From: Bacillota bacterium
Lineage (GTDB): Bacteria; Bacillota; Clostridia; Christensenellales; Aristaeellaceae
Reading direction: 5' to 3'
Length of the DNA: 46,638 nucleotides
Assembly (NCBI GenBank): GCA_023415715.1
Contig: JAEZJP010000267.1
Span: 1-46,638, forward strand
The position numbers and the translations under genes are program-made. The notes under the pieces are model-generated. The model was not told the origin of the DNA, made no database searches, and was given only the letters and a program-made list of their open reading frames with translations. Positions 42,203 to 46,638 of the stretch are shown one piece after another. Each line of letters opens with the position of its first letter. Positions within the stretch are counted from its first letter, which is position 1.

Positions 42203-43162
42203 ATGAACGAGAATGAGCTCAATGGCATAGTGCTCCGGATCGTGCTTACGGAGCTGGCGAAAACAGGCGAGCGCTTTGTGCCGGTATCGTCCTCCAACCG
42301 CCATGTGCATTTGAGCCATGCGGATGTGGAGCGGCTGTTCGGTCCGGGCTATCAGCTGACCAGGATGCGTGATCTTGTGCAGCCCGGCCAGTATGCCTGC
42401 AACGAAAGCGTGACCATGGAATGCGAAAAGGGAAAAGTTTCGCTCCGCGTGGTCGGTCCTGCCCGCAAGGAAACTCAAATCGAGCTGGGCTTAAGCGATT
42501 GCTATAAGCTTGGGGTCAAGCCAGTGCTGCGCATGTCCGGCGAAACGGCGGGTACGCCCGGCTGTACGCTGTGCAATGGCGACAGGCGCATCACCATTGA
42601 CCATGGTGTCATCGTCGCGGCGCGCCATTTACATATGTCCCCTTATGAAGCGGCGGGCTTCGGGCTGAAGGATGGCGATGTGGTTGCCCTCCAGGTGGAG
42701 GGGGAGCGCGCGGCTGTACTCAATAATCTCGTGGTCCGCAGCGGAGTTGCGCACAGCCTGGAAGCGCATATCGACAAGGACGAGGCCAACGCCTGCGGCC
42801 TTTTGGACGGGCAGCTGTGCCGCATTCTGTGCTCCCCGCATCTGGGAAAGCCCGTGGCAGCGTCTGAATCCACGCAAGCCGCAAGCCCCATGATACAGAC
42901 TTATGTACCCAAGGCGGCACAGGCGCCCGCGGCACAGCCTGCACCGGTCATCACCACCTATGTGCCTAAGATGCAGCCTGAAATCAAGACCACCATGCTG
43001 GATCTTTCCCAGGAACCGCGCTGTTTCATCTCCGAGGAGGAAGTTTTAAGCGCCGCCCGTGCAGGGCATAAGCTAATCCGCCACGGGAAGGATGCGATTA
43101 TCACCCCGCTTGCGCGGGACGCGGCTTCCTTAAAGGGTATTGAGTTGATAGAACTTTCATAA
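42203..43162 (+). CDS. pduL: PduL-type phosphotransacylase with N-terminal encapsulation peptide and C-terminal extension
   Basis: 319 aa, longer than typical PduL (about 210-230). Residues 1-20 form an amphipathic helix like an encapsulation peptide (ENELNGIVLRIVLTEL). The catalytic domain has SNRHVHLS (31-38, zinc ligands) and AARHLHMSPYEA. After residue 215 a Pro/Ala linker carries two copies of a TYVPK motif. A last domain (ISEEEVLSAARAGHKLI, ITPLARDAA) resembles a small module seen at the N-terminus of EutT-like proteins. It converts acyl-CoA and phosphate to acyl phosphate, releasing CoA in the lumen. Confidence 0.92.
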   Translation: MNENELNGIVLRIVLTELAKTGERFVPVSSSNRHVHLSHADVERLFGPGYQLTRMRDLVQPGQYACNESVTMECEKGKVSLRVVGPARKETQIELGLSDCYKLGVKPVLRMSGETAGTPGCTLCNGDRRITIDHGVIVAARHLHMSPYEAAGFGLKDGDVVALQVEGERAAVLNNLVVRSGVAHSLEAHIDKDEANACGLLDGQLCRILCSPHLGKPVAASESTQAASPMIQTYVPKAAQAPAAQPAPVITTYVPKMQPEIKTTMLDLSQEPRCFISEEEVLSAARAGHKLIRHGKDAIITPLARDAASLKGIELIELS

Positions 43163-43175
43163 GGAGCCTGATTTT

Positions 43176-44609
43176 ATGGCATTGACTGAACAGGAGATCC
43201 GTCAAATCACAGACGAGATTGTAAGAAGCCTGGCCGGCGCGCTGAAAACGTCCTCGCCGAATCCAGCTCCCGCCCCGAAGGACGGCTGCACCGGCCGGTG
43301 GCTTTGCGACACCGCCGAAGAGGCTGTTTTAAACGCGAAGCGCGCGCAGGAAAAGCTTATGGAATCCACTTTGGAAAAGCGCGGAGAACTGATTGAGGCC
43401 ATGCGTAAGGCTGCGATTGAAAACGCGGAATACCTTGCAAAACTGGCCCATGAAGAAACAGGCTACGGCCGCGTAGCGGATAAAATTCAAAAAAATCTCC
43501 TCGTCGCCCGCAGAACGCCAGGCATTGAGGACCTTACCACCTACTGTAAAACAGGGGACAACGGCATGATGCTTATCGAGCAGGCGCCCTTTGGCGTCAT
43601 CGGCTCCATCACGCCCTCCACCAACCCGACTTCCACGGTCATTAACAATTCTATCAGCATGATCGCTGCCGGCAATTCCGTTGTGTTTAACCCCCATCCC
43701 GCGGCGAAGCGCGCCTCGCAGGAGGCTATGCGCATCCTGGTGGAAGCCATTGTGAAGGCCGGCGGGCCGGAAACGTTGATCACTACCGTCAAGGAGCCTA
43801 CGCTGGAAAGCGGGCAGACGATCATGACCCATCCCGATATCGCCATGCTCTCCATTACGGGCGGCGAGGCGGTGGTGTCCGTCGCCATGAAGACCGGCAA
43901 GAAGTGCATTGCGGCAGGCCCGGGCAACCCGCCTGTGATCGTGGACGATACGGCAGATATTGAAAAGGCCGCCAGGGATATTGTGAACGGCGCGAGCTTT
44001 GACAACAACGTGCTTTGCATTGCCGAAAAGGAAGTCTTTGTGTTCGGGAACGTTGCCGACCGCCTGATGTCCGCCATGGAGCAAAACGGATCGTACCGCG
44101 TTTCCGGGGCGGATATTGACAAAATCGTAAAAACCGTTCTGATCCCCAAGGATGGGAAGCATGTGATCAACCGCAAGTATGTGGGCCGTGATGCCGCGGT
44201 GATCCTCCGCGATTCCGGCGTAACCTTTACAGGAAATCCGCGGCTTGTGATCGCCGAGGTGGACAGGAACCACCCCTTTGTGATGACGGAAATGCTGATG
44301 CCGGTTCTGGCCATCGTCCGTGTGAACAATATTGATGAAGCTGTAGAGGAAGCATTCCGCGCCGAGCAGGGCTGCAAGCACTCCGCCATGATCCACTCCA
44401 CCAACGTTCACAACATGTCAAAGGCTGCGCGCAGGATGAACACCACCATATTTGTGAAGAACGCGTCCAGCTATTCCGGCCTGGGCTTTGGCGGCGAGGG
44501 ATATACCACCATGACCATCGCCACGCCGACCGGCGAGGGCGTCACCAGCGCCAGAACCTTTACACGGCTGCGCCGCTGCGTGCTTTACGGGGATTTCCGC
44601 ATCAGCTAA
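43176..44609 (+). CDS. CoA-acylating aldehyde dehydrogenase (PduP/EutE type) with encapsulation peptide
   Basis: 477 aa. Residues 1-20 (LTEQEIRQITDEIVRSLAGA) form an N-terminal encapsulation helix, then a Pro/Ala linker (SSPNPAPAPK). The catalytic domain shows EQAPFGVIGSITPSTNPTST, ITGGEAVV and the nucleophile Cys281 in SFDNNVLCIAEKEV. It oxidises the aldehyde released by the aldolase to acyl-CoA with NAD+. If the substrate is a 5-deoxypentose the aldehyde is acetaldehyde. AAGGAG 9 nt upstream. Confidence 0.94.
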   Translation: MALTEQEIRQITDEIVRSLAGALKTSSPNPAPAPKDGCTGRWLCDTAEEAVLNAKRAQEKLMESTLEKRGELIEAMRKAAIENAEYLAKLAHEETGYGRVADKIQKNLLVARRTPGIEDLTTYCKTGDNGMMLIEQAPFGVIGSITPSTNPTSTVINNSISMIAAGNSVVFNPHPAAKRASQEAMRILVEAIVKAGGPETLITTVKEPTLESGQTIMTHPDIAMLSITGGEAVVSVAMKTGKKCIAAGPGNPPVIVDDTADIEKAARDIVNGASFDNNVLCIAEKEVFVFGNVADRLMSAMEQNGSYRVSGADIDKIVKTVLIPKDGKHVINRKYVGRDAAVILRDSGVTFTGNPRLVIAEVDRNHPFVMTEMLMPVLAIVRVNNIDEAVEEAFRAEQGCKHSAMIHSTNVHNMSKAARRMNTTIFVKNASSYSGLGFGGEGYTTMTIATPTGEGVTSARTFTRLRRCVLYGDFRIS

Positions 44610-44620
44610 GGAGATGGATC

Positions 44621-45943
44621 ATGGATATAATTGAAGCCATCCGCAATGCGGGCGTCGTGGGTGCAGGGGGTGCGGGATTTCCCACCCATGTGAAGCTTAA
44701 GGTCAATGCGCAGCGCGTGATCCTGAATGGCGCCGAGTGCGAGCCGCTGCTGCGGGTTGACCAGCTGGCCATGCAGCATCAGGCGGAAAAGGTAGTGCGC
44801 GGGCTGGAACTGGCAGTGGAAGCGGCGCACGCAGCGCAGGGCGTAATCGCAACCAAGGAGCATTATGAGGAAGCCGTCAAAGCGCTCCGCCGTGCAATCG
44901 CCGGAAAGCCGGATTTGAGCCTTCACCTGATGGAAAGCTACTATCCCTCCGGTGATGAAAAGTCCGTTATTTTAGAGGTCACGGGCAAGGTAGTGCCAAC
45001 CGGCAAGCTGCCCATTGATTTAGGCTGTGTGGTGATCAACGTCGGTACCGCCCTGAACATAGCCGACGCTGTAGATTTAAAGCCTGTGACCGACAAGAGC
45101 GTAACAGTCTGCGGCGATGTTCCAGAGCCTATGACCGTAACCGTTCCCATTGGCGTCAGCATGCGGCAGGTGCTTGCATTAAGCGGCTTTACAGGTAATG
45201 AGCAGGATTATGCGCTGATCGTTGGCGGGCCGTGCATGGGAAATCTTAATGAAAACTGGGATGAGCCGGTTACAAAGACCACGGGCGGGCTGCTGGTCCT
45301 TAAGCGCTCGCACCCGCTGATTACAAGGCGCGTAATCAGCATGGAGCATCAGGCCCGGCTGGCGCGGTCCATCTGCTGCCAATGCAGCCGCTGCACGCAG
45401 CTTTGCCCAAGGAATGCTATGGGCTTGCCGGTAGAGCCGCATAAGGCAATGCGAGCCATCTCCACAGGAAACGCGGAACTTTTGGGAAACGCCGCTGGCG
45501 TGCTTGCCTGCTCCAGCTGCGGGCTATGTACCAACTTCGCCTGTGAAATGGGCCTCACCCCTTCCGTAGTGATGTCTATGCTCAAGACGGAGCTTTCAAA
45601 AGCAGGTGTACGCCCTGCGCCGGAATCGGAAATCATCCCCGACAAATGGATTGCGCTCAAGGCTGTTCCGGTCAAGCGGCTGATTGCGCGAATGAACCTG
45701 GCGGCATTCGATAAGCCTGCACCTGAAAGTTTCAAGACCGTAACCCCCAATCAAGTATGGCTGATGCTCCGGCAGCATGTGGGCAAGCCGTCCGAGCCGG
45801 TGGTAAAGGTCGGCGATATGGTGAAGAAAGGGCAATTGATTGCCTGTATCCCCGACAAAGCGCTGGGCGCCGCGCTTCATGCATCCATCAGCGGCAGGGT
45901 AACGGAAATCAGCGATCAAATGATCGCCCTTGCGGGCGAGTAA
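44621..45943 (+). CDS. PduS/RnfC-like Fe-S flavoprotein of the microcompartment
   Basis: 440 aa. N-terminal VVGAGGAGFPTHVKL and NGAECEPLLRVDQ bind flavin/NADH as in RnfC/PduS. Two 4Fe-4S motifs follow: CCQCSRCTQLCPRNAMG near 250 and CSSCGLCTNFACEMG near 300. An SLBB domain lies between. The C-terminal end has a barrel-sandwich region (VGDMVKKGQLIACIPD). In Pdu systems PduS reduces cobalamin; here there is no B12 enzyme, so it more likely recycles NADH and passes electrons through the shell. Confidence 0.9.
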   Translation: MDIIEAIRNAGVVGAGGAGFPTHVKLKVNAQRVILNGAECEPLLRVDQLAMQHQAEKVVRGLELAVEAAHAAQGVIATKEHYEEAVKALRRAIAGKPDLSLHLMESYYPSGDEKSVILEVTGKVVPTGKLPIDLGCVVINVGTALNIADAVDLKPVTDKSVTVCGDVPEPMTVTVPIGVSMRQVLALSGFTGNEQDYALIVGGPCMGNLNENWDEPVTKTTGGLLVLKRSHPLITRRVISMEHQARLARSICCQCSRCTQLCPRNAMGLPVEPHKAMRAISTGNAELLGNAAGVLACSSCGLCTNFACEMGLTPSVVMSMLKTELSKAGVRPAPESEIIPDKWIALKAVPVKRLIARMNLAAFDKPAPESFKTVTPNQVWLMLRQHVGKPSEPVVKVGDMVKKGQLIACIPDKALGAALHASISGRVTEISDQMIALAGE

Positions 45944-45960
45944 GCGGGAGGGAAACGCGT

Positions 45961-46506
45961 TTGACAGCAATCGGTGTGGTGGAAGCAAACAGCATCCCGC
46001 TTGGCGTGCTTGCGGGGGACGCGATGGTCAAGACCGCCGCGGTGGACCTTGTTGCCGCGCAGACTACCTGCCCGGGCAAGTATATCGTGATCGTCAGCGG
46101 CGAGGTGGCGGCCGTCAGGGCAGCGGTATCAGCCGGAGTGGAAAACGCCGGAGCGGCGCTGATAGACAGCCTGATCATCCCTAACGTGGATGAGCGGGTG
46201 ATCATCGCCATGGCGGGTGCGCCTGTAGTGGAAAATGCCCAGGCGGTGGGCGTGATCGAGACATTCTCGCTGGCCAGCACCATCAGTGCAGCCGATACGG
46301 CGGTCAAGACTGCCGAAGTGGAATTGATCGAAGTCCGTTTGGGGCGCGGCATGGGCGGCAAATCCTTTCTGGTATTTACCGGCGAAGTGGCAGCCGTGGA
46401 GGCTGCCGGGAAAGCAATCATAGAAAGCGAAGGTTCCAAGGGGCTGATCGGTTCCAGCGTCGTGATCCCGTCGCCCCATATGGATATGGTCAAGGCATTA
46501 CTCTAA
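45961..46506 (+). CDS. BMC-T shell protein, PduT-like, with Fe-S cysteine
   Basis: 181 aa; two tandem BMC domains (TAIGVVEANSIPLGVLAGDA near residue 2 and QAVGVIETFSLASTISAADT in the second half). It starts with TTG at 45961 behind GGGAGGG. Cys37 in TTCPGKY aligns with the PduT cysteine that holds a 4Fe-4S cluster at the trimer pore. Next to a PduS-like protein, this suggests an electron path through the shell. Confidence 0.93.
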   Translation: MTAIGVVEANSIPLGVLAGDAMVKTAAVDLVAAQTTCPGKYIVIVSGEVAAVRAAVSAGVENAGAALIDSLIIPNVDERVIIAMAGAPVVENAQAVGVIETFSLASTISAADTAVKTAEVELIEVRLGRGMGGKSFLVFTGEVAAVEAAGKAIIESEGSKGLIGSSVVIPSPHMDMVKALL

Positions 46507-46532
46507 ACTACATATAGCAAGGAGCAATCATT

Positions 46533-46638
46533 ATGCAGGAAGCTTTGGGAATGATCGAAACCCGGGGTCTGGTAAGCGCGATCGAGGCGGCGGACGCGAT
46601 GGTCAAGGCGGCCAACGTCCACCTGATCGGCAAGGAAC
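46533..46638 (+). CDS. BMC-H shell protein, PduA-like (partial, right edge)
   Basis: First 35 residues only (QEALGMIETRGLVSAIEAAD, then AMVKAANVHLIGK), the classic hexameric shell fold start. AAGGAG lies 8 nt upstream. The operon continues past the window; pentamer, alcohol dehydrogenase and regulator are expected there. Confidence 0.92.
   Translation, partial: MQEALGMIETRGLVSAIEAADAMVKAANVHLIGKE

Noticed and set aside
43329..44411. Long minus-strand frames opposite the aldehyde dehydrogenase
   Set aside because: Shadow; the plus strand carries the complete catalytic enzyme.
44621..45943. RnfC subunit of an Rnf complex
   Set aside because: No other rnf genes nearby; placement before a PduT-like shell gene fits PduS.
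1..46638. CRISPR arrays, tRNA or rRNA genes
   Set aside because: No regularly spaced repeats, cloverleaf-like or rRNA-like sequence was noticed on either strand; a dedicated RNA search was not possible.

Overview
The window looks like a chromosomal segment of an anaerobic Bacillota, probably a Clostridia-class fermenter. The reasons are strong AGGAGG-type ribosome sites throughout, a LytR-CpsA-Psr ligase and VanZ protein without lipopolysaccharide genes, a Clostridia-style aldo/keto reductase with a ferredoxin tail, and a bacterial microcompartment (BMC) operon. Base composition is patchy: the BMC operon is GC-rich, and the radical SAM/glycosyltransferase stretch near 8.5-10.6 kb is clearly AT-richer. 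No tRNA, rRNA or CRISPR array was seen.

Layout. 1-141: the 3' end of a group II intron. 212-2434: a membrane-anchored peptidoglycan-binding protein and, divergently, an Fe-S aldo/keto reductase. 2570-4495 (minus): ECF sigma factor, a repeat-rich protein of unknown function and a small protein. 4651-22267 (plus): a long surface-polysaccharide locus with a fused Wzz/tyrosine kinase, PHP-type phosphatase, a NusG paralogue (LoaP type), initiating phosphoglycosyl transferase, radical SAM protein, two GT4 glycosyltransferases, Wzy, pyruvyl transferase, secreted LVIVD protein, Wzx flippase, VanZ, LCP ligase, CapF and CapG. An intrinsic terminator lies just before loaP, which fits processive antitermination.

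22308-29751 (minus): a radical-SAM RiPP (modified peptide) cluster. Transcription order is HPr-kinase-like protein, radical SAM/SPASM enzyme 1, precursor A (47 aa), radical SAM/SPASM enzyme 2, precursor B (53 aa, Cys-rich), PqqD-like recognition protein, S26-type peptidase, ABC exporter, nucleotidyltransferase. The two precursors are short genes found by reading the gaps; they share a leader and differ in their cores. 30062-31721: a membrane diguanylate cyclase and a small charged protein.

31852-46638: a ribose-type ABC importer (minus) divergent from a BMC operon (plus). The operon encodes a class II aldolase, CoA-disulfide-reductase-like flavoprotein, two CoA-transferase-fold subunits, MtnK kinase, MtnA isomerase, PduL phosphotransacylase, CoA-acylating aldehyde dehydrogenase, PduS-like Fe-S flavoprotein, a PduT-like trimeric shell protein and a PduA-like hexameric shell protein cut by the right edge. 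MtnK, MtnA and the aldolase are the three steps of the dihydroxyacetone phosphate (DHAP) shunt, which converts 5-deoxyribose or 5-methylthioribose to DHAP plus an aldehyde. The aldolase carries a probable encapsulation peptide at its C-terminus, and the aldehyde dehydrogenase and PduL carry them at their N-termini; kinase and isomerase do not. I infer a metabolosome that imports and phosphorylates a 5-deoxypentose in the cytosol, cleaves it inside the shell, and converts the aldehyde to acyl-CoA and acyl phosphate. This and the two-precursor RiPP cluster are the most interesting parts of the window.
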